Under the pieces are notes generated by a model that had not been told where the DNA came from, did no database searches, and saw nothing but the letters and a program-made list of their open reading frames with translations. A stretch of 64,000 bases of DNA, from assembly GCA_007922195.1 (NCBI GenBank), contig ML681994.1:50134018-50198017 (forward strand). The letters are read 5' to 3'. The stretch comes from Podocnemis expansa. Taxonomy: Eukaryota > Chordata > Testudines > Podocnemididae. Below, in pieces: positions 23,728 through 36,605 of this stretch; within the stretch, counting starts at the first letter, position 1, and every line of letters begins with the position of its first letter. Position numbers and translations under genes: made by a program.

Positions 23728-26165
23728 GTATCTGACAGGTATTTGTGTCCTTAAGCTTCCCCACAGCCAGATAAAGAGAAGAGCATGTGGGTATGTATGC
23801 ACTGAGGAACTCAATAGAGACTCCTATCTGGTGCTACCTTTTCTAGTATCTGTTAGGATAGAAAATCTGTACTGATGAATAAACACAGAAAGGTGAGGCA
23901 TAGGACAATTCTGAAATCCCTAATACCATTTCCTGTATTTAGATGATCATAAGACATTTTAAGAGATTTGGCAAAACATTTCTCTGTCCTGGATTATCCA
24001 TAAATTATGTAACATTTTTTGGGGTTGATTTTCAAGACCCACCCATACTCTTTGTAATACCTATACTCTTTGTAATATCAAAACAAACATGTGACATAAG
24101 GGCCAACCAAACCCATGAATGTGTCATGTAACTTAAGGAGAGACCTAGGCTCTCTTCCTCAGTCACTGAAGAGAGGCGAGGGAATGTAGGTGTTATGCCC
24201 TCTTCATGTGTTTTCCCAGTTACCATCTTACTTCAGGAAGTGGGAAGGATGGAAGTGAGAGTTAATAAAACATAAGATTTTATAGTGCTTTATATATTCA
24301 AAGCACTGTGCAGACATGTTAGAGAGAAGGAATACACCTGTTCTTCTTGCTGTCAAGAACAGTTGTTGCTCTATTCATTGGTAAAGATGGCTGAGAACTT
24401 CAGAAACTCCAGATTTTAATGCAACTCACAACTTCACATTCCACACCTCATTGACTGGAGAAGATGAAAAGCTCTGGTGCCAGGCCAGGGGAGAGGATGC
24501 TCTCTCTCTCTCGCTCTCTCTTTCTGCTATCAGCAGATGATGGAGGAGTTGTGTTCCCCCCCTCATCCTCTGTATTTAATTCCTCTTCATGCCTCTGACT
24601 AGGAGATTTATATATGTGCTTGTATAGCCAATACAGAAACTTTAGTTACAAAGAAGTTAGAAATAAATATTTAATTTATAATCTTTCATTTTATATAGAA
24701 TTATAGCACACAACTATGGCATTAGCTATTTATTTAGTAGCCTAACTCTCCAACAAAATGGTGATCAAACAGGTACAAAAATATTTTAAAAACAATGTAA
24801 ATTGGTTCTGTTAAGTCATTTTATGCTCATAGCTTACAAGTCAACATACAGCCCTTTGTAATACATAACACCTGTTGATGTCAGTGACAGTTTGACCTAA
24901 ATCCTTTCATATAGCAGATGTAATTTTAAATGATGAAAAAATAAAGCTGTGAAATATGAACAAATATGTTAATATTAAGAAAATTAGTATCATGAATGTA
25001 AAAAACATAAAAAGGAAATTTCAGTACAAACATGACTTTGGATTAGTTACTTCATTACCTTGGATTATGGCATAGTAGGTTGTAATAACTACATGCTAAT
25101 TCTGCTGGAAATAGATTTACAGAAAGTATAACAAGAAATCACTTGTGTTTCTTACAACTTCCAGTTTATTTCATTTAAATGTACTGTTAGTATTTGGTAA
25201 CTAAAATCAAATTTAAAAGCAAGACACTACTGCACTTCATTTCCTTCAGGTAAACCTCTATAACAATGAAACTATTATGCTATCTCTTAACACGAAACCA
25301 AAATTTCTGCTATGTGCATCCTATTTTGGAGAACCTATGACCAAAAAGATGACATTATAAATGATAAATTATCCAGCTATATACCATTACTGCATGTTGT
25401 TTTCCTTCCTGCTTTTTAAGATGTCTGGATGCTCTAGGATGTCTCTGTGCATTTGGTTTTCATGCTGGCAATTTAATTCAGTGTCTGTTCTTATCACAGA
25501 CACAGCCTTCCAAAGTCAGTAGGGATTCCAGTCTAATCATACACATTCACCACTTTGCTTCTGAGAATTAACACTTGGATGTTTGTTTTCTAATTCTTTT
25601 TTATGAAGTCTTGTTCCCTCACAGAGCAAAGTATACTTTCTGGGGCTTTATGCACATGCACACATATATACATGTGAAGGGGTCAATTCACCACTGGCAC
25701 CTGGGCTCTCTCTCTTCTGGGGCCATTTAGAATGCATCACAGTCTGGCTCTCCCTTCCCTCAAAGAGTGTCCTTCAGGCAATGGTTGTCTGGGAAGCTCC
25801 TGCCTTCAGGCAGACCTTTCCTCAGGAGATGAAGGTCTGTTTTCTTCCCTGATCTCCTGTAAGAGACTGCTCCCCTTGTAAACTCCTCCTCCAGCTTGTG
25901 CATTCCTTACGGGAGTTGCAGGGCAGATGTGGCTAAGCCCAGAACAGCTTCTTAGTCCTTTGTTGTTCAGCATGGGGTTTGTATCACCCCATTGAGGGTG
26001 TGTGTATATATATGAATATGGCAAAATTGTATTTTTCATTTAACAAGGTTTTTATATTTGTTGACTGATTTTTAAGAGGTGACCTGAGTAATCAGTGGTC
26101 AGGCATTAAGTTTATAAGATTTTAATAGTGCTGAGACTGTTGTCATTTTAGAGCATGTCATAATT
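23728..26165. other. AT-rich intron DNA with a CT microsatellite
   Basis: A (CT)n-rich tract lies at about 24498-24525. A short MIR-like piece (agtgctttatatattcaaagcactgtg) is near 24285. Otherwise nothing is recognised. Confidence 0.45.
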
Positions 26166-26285
26166 AGTAGAAGTTCTTCAGTTTTGCTGGATGTATTGTA
26201 TATAGTAGCATCCTGCATCTTGACAGGGGGTTAGACTAGATGACCCTTGCAATCCCTTTTAGCCCTATGATTCTATAATTTTATC
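26166..26285 (+). repeat. CR1 LINE 3' terminus
   Basis: The segment 'gggttagactagatgaccct', 'tttagccctatgattctataat' is the standard CR1 3' end, 5'-truncated as most CR1 copies are. Confidence 0.8.
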
Positions 26286-28135
26286 ATTCTAGTTCATTGA
26301 TATTCTACTAGAAAATTCCTGTAGTTATATGAGAAGTCTTTCTAAGCATAGTGATGAATACTGGGTACTGCAGAATAATATAATGTAGTAATTTTTTAAT
26401 ACTATGTACATTACGTATTTCACAATATAATTTTGCTTTCCATGTATGTAGTTTCTAAAGGGTATATCTCTTTCATTAGCGTAGTCTGCAGCATATCGTT
26501 TGATGTGTCTACATGTGGAATAAGATGCAGGGTGTGTCCCTTAAACTTGGTGCTGCTGGTTCAGAACCACACTAATATAATGAGGTACAGAGTACTGGCT
26601 GTATGAGGAATAACCATTCCTTCTGCTATTTATTTCATTTCCCAAAGAAATAATTTTGCTACAGAAACAACTGCCATCTAACTCAGATGATTGCTCTGAA
26701 TAATAGTACAAGGATACTCTAAGTCTGTGAACTGGAATAAGATGTGGCGTTTTAAAAAAAGCAGTGATGAGATATTGGGAGTCAATGTATTGTTAAGAAA
26801 ATGGTCCTTCAGAGAGTTAGCACAGGGCATGTATGATGTGGAAGTTAAGCAAAGCTAGGAAAAAAAAGATGGTGAGAAAACTTCTATTGCAATGGGCTGA
26901 TAAATAGTAGAGGCATTGACAGGGCTCCTAATGCTTTTGTAATGGAGTCTTCATCAGTGGGCATCATTGCACTGAGACAGAAGTTGGAGAATGGATAAAG
27001 CATCAGGGCAACAGGTGATCTGAAATAGCTGGAAGAACAATTTCTTCTATTCACACTTCATTTATTCTATTCAATTTCTCAGAATATAAGTGTGTACAAA
27101 ATATATTAATTTATTATGGGCTGTCTAGTGTAAGTTTAAATGAAATCAAGCATTCAGTAACTATTTAATATGACACCTGTTAATCACTAATTTCACCTTT
27201 AAGCAGTGATGAAATTTCTTATGGTAGGAACTGTATAAAGTGCATTGTTAAGTAAATGGGCATATCAGTACTAATTAGTTTAACTTTGATTACTGCATAG
27301 TTTACTATACAAGTAATTTTGGGCTTCTAGAGACTGCTAATAAAAGGCCACAAGAAGACTTCACCATTAGATGTTCTGAAGTAATTTTAAAAACAAGATA
27401 GGAAGCAGAGCAGCAAGGCAGTGAAAGGCCTGAGTAACCAGGCTTGGGTTGCTGACTGTAAGGTCCCTGAACCAGAACCCAGTGAAGAGAGAGGGTTTGC
27501 ATCCACTTATCAGTCCATTGAGGGATGTGGAATGGCAACCTCCCAGCAAAGGGTAAAGACTATCAAAACCCTCTGAAATCAGGTGCAGGGATTAGTGAGC
27601 TTGGAGTCAGACTGCAAGCCAAATGTGAAGTCAACGGACTTGTTTTTTGGATGGTTGTTATACCCTGGCAGGGGAGGGACTACATGTGACCCAGCTGGAG
27701 CGTCAAGACAAAAGATGGGGAAAACACTGCAAGGATAAAGCAGCCTGTAAAAAAAGAGCCTGCTACACTATACGCAGCCACGAGGGGGTTTATCAGCTAA
27801 TAAGTCATGCTCCAAAAGGAAGGCAAAGGTTCTGATTTTTCCATTAATATTTGAAAGGTGGATTTTCTCTGTGCTTCAAAAACTCTCTCAGAAGTAAAAC
27901 TCAGACTTCACCGGGGCTACTATTTCAGCCCTGGTGTTTGAATGTAAGTTTTACTAAGCACAGGCTAAATCGCAGGTTGATTAGCTAACAGTGTTTTATA
28001 CCAAACATTTCCGAGTGTATACATTTCAGATATTTGTCTCCGTAGATCAGTAAGGTGATGAAAATCATACTTTGGGAAAATGCTGTATATGCTGTAGATG
28101 TGAACTGGGCCTTTTGACAGCAGAACAGAGTTCTT
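26286..28135. other. Intron DNA, no gene recognised
   Basis: AT-rich. The part at about 27340-27840 is less AT-rich and could be a repeat, but no family is recognised. Confidence 0.45.
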
Positions 28136-28137
28136 TT

Positions 28138-28192
28138 GTATCATCACGAGGTCCCGTCCAACCCCATGATTCTATTCTATTCTATTCTATCT
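28138..28192 (+). repeat. CR1 terminus with ATTCT repeat
   Basis: 'catcacgaggtcccgtccaa' followed by 'ccatgattctattctattct' is a CR1 3' end whose terminal octamer has become a pentamer run (ATTCT about five times). Confidence 0.8.
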
Positions 28193-31100
28193 GGCAAGGT
28201 GGTCACATATCTGTTCTGCTTGCAGAAGAAGCAGTGCTGTTTAGCATTCATTTCAGGAAAAAGCAAATGAAGCTAAGGCTACAGTGACCAGTGAATGTTC
28301 AGCAAAGTAGGTTTGATGCATTGCAGGTACAGGGTCCCTGAAAAGTCATTTCAAGCTATATGTTGATACAAATGCAGGGGTGAATCAGGAAAAAAACTGA
28401 TAAATGAAAAAATTGTGTCTAAGATGATAGAAAATGGAAAAGTCTGTGGATTTATAGCTCTGGAATGAAGAAAGAATTAACTTCACTTTGTCAAAATAGA
28501 ACTAATTCTAAATCATTAAAAATAACTTCAAAAGAATCTTACACTGTGTTGTATAACTCTTTATCTGGTGACTTTCATAGCTTTAGGTGAGAACATGCAT
28601 GCCTTTTTTTTCCAAAGCTGCAGGCTCATCCTTATAGGAGTATAGTTTTTGCCATGGTTATCCTCAGTTCCTGACATCTAAGTGAGAAGGGAGATGTGTA
28701 TAAGATCACTTCTTTCTTTGCTGAATGAACTCATTGGATTTTGGAAGCAGTTAATCCAGCATTTATTCTATAGCTAATGCATATCCCTTCACCATAGTCT
28801 GAGTTCTCATATTTCATTGCAAATTGCAAGTGTTGCTTATGAATTGCCTCCACAGAGGCAGAAATGCTCAACTGGTTTACCTGAATCACCCCCTCCCCAA
28901 CATCTGGCTCAGCCATAGAGCTGTTAAGGGTAATGGACTATATTTAATTTTTAACAATCCTGAATCACCGGTAAAAAGCAAATAATTCTGCTACAGTTCA
29001 ATAAGCAATAGCTATTATAAAAGACTGAGTATTGTTAATACTACCTTTTAATTTATTAGCAATGCATCAGCAGCTTTTCTTTGTAAAGACAGTGGCACAC
29101 ATCAGTTATTGATATGAAAAGCCAATAAAATGTCAATGATTTTGTAAACTCAAACAAAGAAACTCTCAGGCATTCATCAGAAGAAATGTTTCCAATAGTC
29201 TCTGGGGCATGTGTGGATTTAGCCCACTCTAGTTTGTATTTTATGAGTAGAGCACCACTGCATTAAGATCATGACGGATTCAGATGAGAGAGAATGCTGC
29301 TTTTTGAAGTAACTTCTGTTTTCCCTAAATATGAAGGTCTAATTTTTAAGAACAGTTTGAGAGGGTTTACTTGTCTCCTGATTTGTGTAGGCACTGTACA
29401 TGATTTACACATATCACAGACTATATTTGGTATTAGTAATTATTGCAGCTCAACAAATAGCAATGCTTTTCTTCACTTTGAGCAATAATATTATTCTAAA
29501 ACCCAAGCTATTTGTGGCAGCTTCCCCATCATCCCTTGCCAAGCCCCCCCCCAAAACAAAACCTAGCCCTCATGTCTGACTGAGAAATTTTTACTGTAAT
29601 TCTCTTACTGTATATCCAAGTACATTGCAAACATGACAAGTGTATGCATCCCACCAGACTAGGTGAAATGTAATTCAGTGACAGGGTGAAGCCTTGAGTC
29701 TTTTTTTCCATGAATTGTGTTTTAATAAAAAATGAAAAGAAAAATGATATGTGATTTAAAGTCCTGACAGAGGCAAAGCGTATCTTCAGGAAAGCATTCA
29801 AATCCCATGGAAGTAAATGGGACTTGGGCACATGTTTAAACCTACCTAAGATCTGTCCTGATTAGGGATGGAATCAAGCATGTTCTGAAGAGCTTTCCTT
29901 AATCAAGGCTTCAAAGAAAAACACTGCAAAGCTCTTAAAACTCCTATGTGTTCATATCTTCAACCCTAATACAAGAGTTTTGCCCAGCTTCATTTGTGGC
30001 TGAAAAAAGGAAACCTTTCTGTCATCCTTCCCAGGTAGTTGAGATATCATTGATGAGACTTCACCTAAAGTTTCTAGTTTAGCCTCAGCAATACTATAAG
30101 GTAGTAGTCCCTCTGATCTTTTTTTTTGTATTGCCTGTTCTTTGGACAGTGGACAGCTTCCTTTCTCCAGACTTCCTTCATGTATTTGTAAAACATTGCT
30201 GTGTGACACCCAGAGTGAGCTGAGAATACTGTGGGAGCTTTTTAGCTTCACCCCTCTTTCATGCTGGAATCAGAATAACTTTGCAGCATTGAAGACTTTC
30301 ATTGCTTGTAGTATTTTGTCTTTGGTGTAATGAAAAATGGCATTAATGTAGTATAAATTAATTAATTTAAGATAAATTGGAAAAAAAATCATGTTCAGCT
30401 ACTATCTTCATTTGAGTTTTCAGAAAATTTGGCCCTGTTTGTGATATGCCCCCGAGGGAATCTAGCAGAGAATGTAATCAACTGGTGTCACACTATCTGC
30501 TACCTGAGCAATCAGAAAAAGGACTCTGAATTAAAAAAAAAAAAAAGAAAAAAAGAGAGAGTTATAATATATAAACACAAGGGCTACTGTCTTCTGGCTT
30601 TGATACCTATAAATGAGCCTTTAAATAAGTGCTGATCTACTTTAATTCCTGATAAGTTCAGCAGGAGCTACAGCTGGCCCATACATTGAATAAAATACCA
30701 AATTAAACATCTTCAATGCACAAACAGAACCCTGTGTTCATGGAGAGTCCCATTTTCATCAAAGGATTCTATACAGCACAGGAGGTTGTAAATTGCATGA
30801 TCAGGAGCCACATTAAAAATCTTTCAGATAAATCTTCATTAAAGCAGAACAGAAACAATTTATCTGTGTGATCATATGCTCCGATTATGGCTGGTGTCAC
30901 AACGGATGTCATTTCTAAGAGTACATTCTTTTTAAACTATTCCATAACAAACTAATGTTTTTTGGCATACACCTTGATGGAATAACCCTATAAAATTTAA
31001 TATCGAATGGTAACCTTTCTATATCTTTATTTTTAAACCATCATATACACTGTAGAATTCTATAATGTGTTTTGAAGTAAACCTGTAAAAAGACTATATT

Positions 31101-31865
31101 TCTCCATAATTTATTACAAATAATTTCTCTAGACCCCTATGAAACATATATGTTATGTATTTTCATTTATAATAGATATTGAAAAATCACCTGTCCCAGG
31201 AATGCAGCTCCCTGTGCTGTAGTGGTGGTACAGGGCAAGCACATTCACTGGAAGTTCCAGTTTAGAGGCCTTGCTTATAAAGTTGACTATTAATAAAAAT
31301 GAAAACTCATTGTATATATACCACATCCAGGTTGCAAAACAGAGAGGAGCAGTTCAAGCCTGGCATATGCACATTTGTATTTTATTGTAGGAATACAGAA
31401 TAGAGAAAACCATAGACACCAGAAATCCACCATTTAAAGAATAAATAAAAAGGGAGAGTGCAGGAATTACTTTCTGCAGTGATTTTGCTACTTATGGGCA
31501 GAGGCAGGCGGCTGGAGGCTGTGTTGAAGTGTAACTGCCACTTTTCAGGAACCTGGAAAGGCTGAAATGATATGTTTGTGTGTAGCTACAGCATAATTTT
31601 AAAATACACTTTCCTAGGCTAGCAATTTTGTCAGTTTTCTTTTGAGGGGAAAAAAATATCAAAACATCTATTCTACAGAGATTGAGTGATAACATTTCAT
31701 TCACTATGATTTTCCTTTTTTCTTTCCCCTTCCACTCATGATAGGCTTGCCTGCTCAGGGATAGATAATAAGATGGGGACAGAGTGCTTACCAGAAAATG
31801 GTTCCAGTGTAGGTGCTAGTGAGATACTCCATATAGTAAATTTACTTTCTTTCTCTCCCACAGAA
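28193..31865. other. Intron DNA, nothing recognised
   Basis: AT-rich with an A-rich tract near 30530-30562. No gene or confident repeat. The parts at about 28970-29520 and 30640-31190 show no repeat-like text and would be natural places to look for conserved non-coding elements. Confidence 0.45.
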
Positions 31866-31995
31866 TCCATAATGCCTCATTCCCTCAGCTGTCAAATGGG
31901 GAAACTATAATAATATCTCCCTGTTGTTAGGATAAAAACTATAAAGATTGTGAGGTGTTAAAACACCCACAATCAGAGAAAGCACTTGAGATCAC
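31866..31995 (+). repeat. MIR-like SINE fragment
   Basis: 'cctcagctgtcaaatgggga', 'aataatatctccctgttgtt', 'gattgtgaggtgttaaaaca', 'gagaaagcacttgagatc' is a diverged MIR core and 3' end. Confidence 0.65.
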
Positions 31996-32224
31996 TGCTT
32001 TAGGTCAGGGCATTTGTCAAATAAGATGTAGCCCACAGTTTCTGTCTCTGGGAGAAGGCCCAGGCACTTCTTAAGGGAGGTTGGGGGGAAATGTATTAAA
32101 CTGTGCCTTAAGGTTTAAGAGTATAAACATGAGATACACAAAAACTACATAAAAAGAACATCATGATAGTTGCAAAGTCAAACACTCAAGAAGCTGGAAA
32201 TGACCAGTTGTGGCATCTCATTCT

Positions 32225-33020
32225 AGTCTCATTCACCTTACCTTCTCCCAGTCTCCACTCTGGAGGCTTCTGGCCCCAGTTTCCTTACTCAGCAAGTCCT
32301 AGTTTTACACCTCCTCACTCCCTGTCCCACTCTTCCACTGATCCCGGTCCTGATCTTTCCCAAACTTTCCTAGTTCTCCCTACCCCCCCAGTTTCTTGTT
32401 CCCTATTTCTTCCTAAGCCAGCTCCAGGTCTTCTACTTCCTCATCTGAGCTGTCTCTTTACTCCATACTGTCCCCGGTCATCTTTTCCTTCCCATCCATA
32501 CTTCCTATCTCCAGACTTACAGTCCAAGTCCTCCTTGGGTTCCTCATCTGATCTCTCTCCAGCTTCCCAAATATAGCAGTATCTTTGTCCAGCCAGTTGA
32601 AGTTCTCTCACCACATCCTGACTCCTTGTCAGATCTGTCTTTTCTTCTCCCTCCCCACCCCATTCCCAGTCCCAGTGACCTTGTCCAGCCAGTCTCAGTT
32701 TTACTCTCAGCTTCTCCTCCAATCTCATCTTTTACTTCAACACCCTCCATGGTTCCCTTAATCATCCCCTATAATGTCCTTTCCTGGGTCCTAATCTCCT
32801 TGCTCAACCAGTCCCAATTTTCCTTTCAATCCCCTCCAGCTTCTAGTCCTACTCTCCCCTCCAGGCTCCTTGTCCAAAACTACTCTCCCCACCCCACCCT
32901 CCCAGAGGTCCAAGTGCATTTGAATCAAGTAGATTCCTCTCCCATGCAGTCTGAGCTCAGTAGGATGGGGGTGAACATTGAGAGTATGGGAGTGACATTT
33001 TTCCTGCTTTCAGTTTAAAC
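32225..33020. repeat. Pyrimidine-rich degenerate tandem repeat
   Basis: About 700 bases of strongly C+T-rich + strand, with recurring 'ctccttg', 'tccagccagt', 'cagttttcc' and 'ctccagcttc' words at irregular spacing near 90 bases. The same vocabulary recurs at 38285-38412 and 40204-40430. Open frames here (for example 32163-32576 +, 32441-32728 -) are low-complexity artefacts. Confidence 0.6.
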
Positions 33021-33134
33021 CTTGGATTGCCACTGTCCACAGCAGCACAGCACTGCAATTGTCAGGAAAGTCCATGTAGGTGACTACGGTCTCTGATGGC
33101 CTGGGAGGGCACCTCCTACTGGTGACTGAGGGGA

Positions 33135-33290
33135 ATTAGCCTTGGGTGGTGTCCCTCCAGGCAGTCGGAGCCCAGCCCCTAGGTGGGGCAGAGAAACACA
33201 GAGTCGCTGGCCCCAGCCCCTAGGAGGGATGGGTAGATATGGAGTCAGTGGCCCTGGCCCTCGGGCAGGCAAACACAGAGTCAGTGACAG
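33135..33290. repeat. Tandem repeat, about 40-bp unit, three copies
   Basis: Three copies of 'ccagcccctaggtgggg...acacagagtc(a/g)ctgg' follow one another. Low-complexity DNA, not coding. Confidence 0.6.
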
Positions 33291-33360
33291 CTCGAGAAGT
33301 GAGTTATCAGTTGGTGTGATCCAACAAGAGAGGGGGTTGAGGAGGGGGATGCAGGCCTGC

Positions 33361-33440
33361 CTGTCTCCACTGCATCCCTGCCCAGGGCCCTATCCAGCGG
33401 CAGAGCACTCTACCACTGAGTCAGCAGGTCTCCAGCTGAA
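33361..33440 (-). other. Possible tRNA-derived remnant
   Basis: On the - strand 'TGACTCAGTGGTAGAGTGC' matches the tRNA D-arm and box A, with a CTC/GAG D-stem. The B box is degenerate (CTGGGCAGGGATGC) and no clean anticodon arm forms, so it is not a functional tRNA. It could be the head of a SINE or a chance match in GC-rich repeat DNA. Confidence 0.25.
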
Positions 33441-33519
33441 ATGCGCTGACATGAGCCGTTGCTTGGTGCTTTGCTCTCCCTGGGCTCCTTCCTCCCACCC
33501 CAGCCCAAGTACCTAGTTC

Positions 33520-34526
33520 CAAAGAGGGTAGCCATCCTTGGAGTCTCCCTCATAGGTTGCTTGGGGTATCACAGTGAAATCCTCCATGTCAATGAGTGGT
33601 AGATTGGGGAACTCCTCTGGCCCATCAGCAAGGGGCAACTCCTCCAGGTTACAAGGCCCGTACACCACCAGTGGCTCCTCCTCTGCTGACAAGAGCTCTT
33701 CTAGGTCACAGGGGCTGGAGGGGTTGACGTCTGTTTCCTCTTCCAGCTGTGGGTTGGCCTCATCACAGGGTGACTGGTTGGGGCCCCGACAGGCCCAAGG
33801 GGTCCTCCCCAGTTGGCAGCATTGGGGTTTCCCTCCCTATCACTAGGCCCAGGGAGTCTGGGTAGCCCATAGGTCATTCTGCCAGGGAGGACCAGGTTCG
33901 CTGCCTGACCAGGGCCAGCCCTCTTCCAGCTGGCTGCCTCCTTGCAGGCACGTCCTTCTCCTTCAACAGCTCAGCTCCTACTGAGCTGCTAGCTAGGATT
34001 TTTATATTTCCTCTTCCTGGCTGGGCCCCACCCTTCTGTTTCTGGGACCTCGGGCCTGCAATTCCCCAGTCTGACTGGGGGGGGGTGTTCAGTCCCTTCG
34101 TCTGGCCCAGGATCCTAGGGAGGCCACAGTGCCCAGTTACAGTCCATTTGTAGCAAGTCTCCACCTAGTGCCTACAAACTGCGGTTTTTCAAAGGCTGAT
34201 GGCTTGGCCAAATTTAGCAGGATTTTCATGTGGATTGCAAAAGGCAAAACTCTCACGCAAAAGCCCTTCTCCTGCACCAAATTTGAAGTCCATATTCCAA
34301 AGCAAAAGGGGTGTGATAGCTGTTCAGAGAAAAAGTTCACCAAAAATTTCTTAACACAGGCAAGAAATTGTATTTTCTTCTAGCTTCTTTCTTGGCAGTG
34401 GTTGAATTGTTGCCGCTGAAATTTTCCAGAAAAAAGCATATTGGGACAGACACCGAAGATGGAAAATTTCAGGCCAAAAGCTTATATTTTGGCAAAGTTA
34501 CAGGCAACCAAAAACTGGGTCTCATT
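33520..34526. repeat. Unclassified repeat region, partly shared with 42480-42930
   Basis: A GC-rich part (33520-34130) leads into text including 'tgaaattttccagaaaaaag ... gatggaaaatttcaggccaa', which recurs at about 42800-42860. Shared text at two separate loci shows that at least 34140-34520 is interspersed repeat. No family recognised. Confidence 0.5.
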
Positions 34527-36074
34527 GGCTATGTCTACACTTACAAAATTAATATGAAGTTCTTAATCTGAAATAACTACTTTGAATTTAAATCAAAGTT
34601 GTTATTTTGAATTAGCACTACTTCCAAGTTATTAATTGAAATTAGGAGTCCTGTGAAGAATCTCTAATTCAAAATAAAGTGGGATTCATTAATCTGAAGT
34701 AGAGAGTCTTCATGGGTATGTCTACACTTAGAATTGAATTCAAATTGATGACAATCAATTTGAATTTTATTAAGTGCATGGCCATACTCGCTTTCTTCAA
34801 TTCAAAATGAGGAACTGTTTAGTTTGAATTGATGAAAGCTGACTTTGAAGTGGTCAAACCTCATTTGACTTTGAAGTCCCGGTCAATTCGAACCCAGGAG
34901 TTCAAATTGACGCAGTGTGGCCATATCAGTTCAAACTCACTGTGAGTGCATGGCACCCTGGAAGGAAAACCAGCCCTCCAGCACTTGGGGCCAGCAGCCC
35001 CACAGGTGCCTCCACCACCCACCAGCCAGATTGGGCTGGGGGGCAATGGGATTCCTGTCCCTGGCTGGGGACAGGGACCTCTCCAGGTGGCTTCAGCCCC
35101 ACTTGCTGGCTGGGGAAGGGTTCCCTGCTGAGCTGGAGCTGCACTCCCCAGGCTGGGGAAGGATCCCCCACCCACAGCTCCATCCCCACTGGCCACGCAC
35201 AGGAATCCCTTTCCCATGTGGCAGGTGGAGCTGGAGCCACATGCGGGGGTCCCGTCCCCGCACATGGCCAGCGGGGCTCCAGCCTGGTGTGGGGGTCCTG
35301 TTGCCACACCGGGGGAGCACAGCTGCAGCCATGCACTGGGGTCCCATTATCGTGCATGGCCAGCGTGGCTGGAGCCAGGCAGGGGGAATCCCTTCCCCAG
35401 CTTGGCCAGAGGAAAACATCTCCTGCCAGCTCTGGCCTTCTGAGCCTGGCATGGAGGAAAGCATGCCCTGCTCAGCATTAGCTACACAGTGACTAGAGCT
35501 GGCATGCTTTTCCCTGTGCTGGGCTTAGAGGGCTGGAGCCTAGCAGGGGGTTGGGTGGTGGCATGACCCTTCTTGTGGACCATGTTGCCACACCTCCCAT
35601 GATGCCCCTCTTCCAATTCGAATTAGCAAGTCCAGTCCATGGGCACGCGAGTTCAATTTGGAGTTTCAAGTGTGGCCATATTAATTCAAATTGAGTGAAT
35701 TCGATCTAATAATTATTAGTTCATACTGATTAGTTCAAATTCAGTCAATTCAAATTAACACTCTAAGTGTAGATATAGCCCTCTAGACTCTCTAATTTGA
35801 AATAGGGGAAGGCAGGCAAAAGAATAGGGAAATTAGTTCAAATTAAGCCTATTCCATGGTTTAAAAGGTCTTAATTTGAACTAATTCCTTTGAAGAAAGT
35901 GATACTTCAAAGTAAAAGGAGGTTTTATTATACTGAATTAGTGGTTCCTTATTTTGAATTAAGGAACTGCTTAATTCGATATAATAAAATGCCTCCTTGT
36001 CCAGGGAATAAGTTACTTCAAATTAAGCCTCCTTAATTCAAAAGAACTTGTAAATGTAAACACAGACATTAAGC
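34527..36074. repeat. Nested foldback elements, TTCAAATTGAATT-core type
   Basis: Outer ends are GGCTATGTCTACACTTAC (34527) and a diverged inverted copy near 36055-36074. An inner pair starts GGGTATGTCTACACTTAG (34714) and ends CTAAGTGTAGATATAGCC (35780). The arms are filled with TTCAAATT/AATTTGAA/AATTCGAATT words. The middle (about 34925-35600) is a GC-rich cargo with recurring 'ggctggggaagg' and 'tggagctg' words. The overlapping open frames of 120-191 codons in the cargo, on both strands, are best read as composition effects. Confidence 0.75.
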
Positions 36075-36239
36075 TAAAATTGTCTAATACTTCTCACTAC
36101 CAGCTTCACCAATAGTAGATAAAGATGTATATTTTTGAACATCTCTTGATGACTGTTAGTTTGTCTTCTGAAATTACTTTTCAGTTATAGATTCCTTATG
36201 GCGCTCTATCATAGGGCACTTGTGGGACTACCATCTTTG

Positions 36240-36420
36240 GTTATATTGGTTGTTATGACTTGAAGTCTTTAAATCATGGTTTAAGGACTTCAGTAATGCA
36301 GCCAGAGATTAGGGATCTATTACAGGAGTGAATGGGTGAGTTTCTGTGGCCTGCAATGTGCAGGAGGTCAGGCTAGATGATCTTAATGGTCCCTTCTGGA
36401 CATTAAAGTCTATGAGACTT
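36240..36420 (+). repeat. CR1 LINE 3'-end fragment
   Basis: 'gacttgaagtctttaaatca', 'caggaggtcaggctagatga' and 'ggtcccttctggacattaaa' are CR1 3' UTR text, matching the copy at 2720-3040 in part. Confidence 0.8.
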
Positions 36421-36504
36421 GGTACTTAGACACATGCTATTTGACTTCTCAGTCAGTTTTGGAGCTGAGATGCAACTAATTTGACAAAGGCACTAAACTA
36501 GGAA

Positions 36505-36605
36505 GAACAATGAGTCCCCTCTGGCACCTTATAAACTAACAGATTTCTTTGGGAATAAGCTTTTGTGGTCTCCAATCCACTTCATCAGATGCAAGCTAGG
36601 AAGAG
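36505..36605 (-). repeat. Penelope-like 3' tail, minus strand, second subfamily
   Basis: The - strand reads 'gcatctgatgaagtggattg', 'gagaccacaaaagcttattc', 'aaatctgttagtttataagg', 'tgccagaggggactcattgt', the same plan as the Penelope-like tails at 39120 and 50270 but with different stem and spacer sequence. Confidence 0.7.

Noticed and set aside
32163..33018. Ser/Pro-rich frames of 137 and 130 codons
   Set aside because: Direct translation of a pyrimidine-rich tandem repeat.
33361..33440. Functional tRNA gene on the - strand
   Set aside because: Only the D-arm and box A fit; the anticodon arm and box B do not. Kept only as a weak remnant.
34915..35492. Overlapping + strand frames of 188 and 191 codons and - strand frames up to 148
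   Set aside because: Several frames are open on both strands at once, which signals composition; they lie in a foldback cargo with repeated words.
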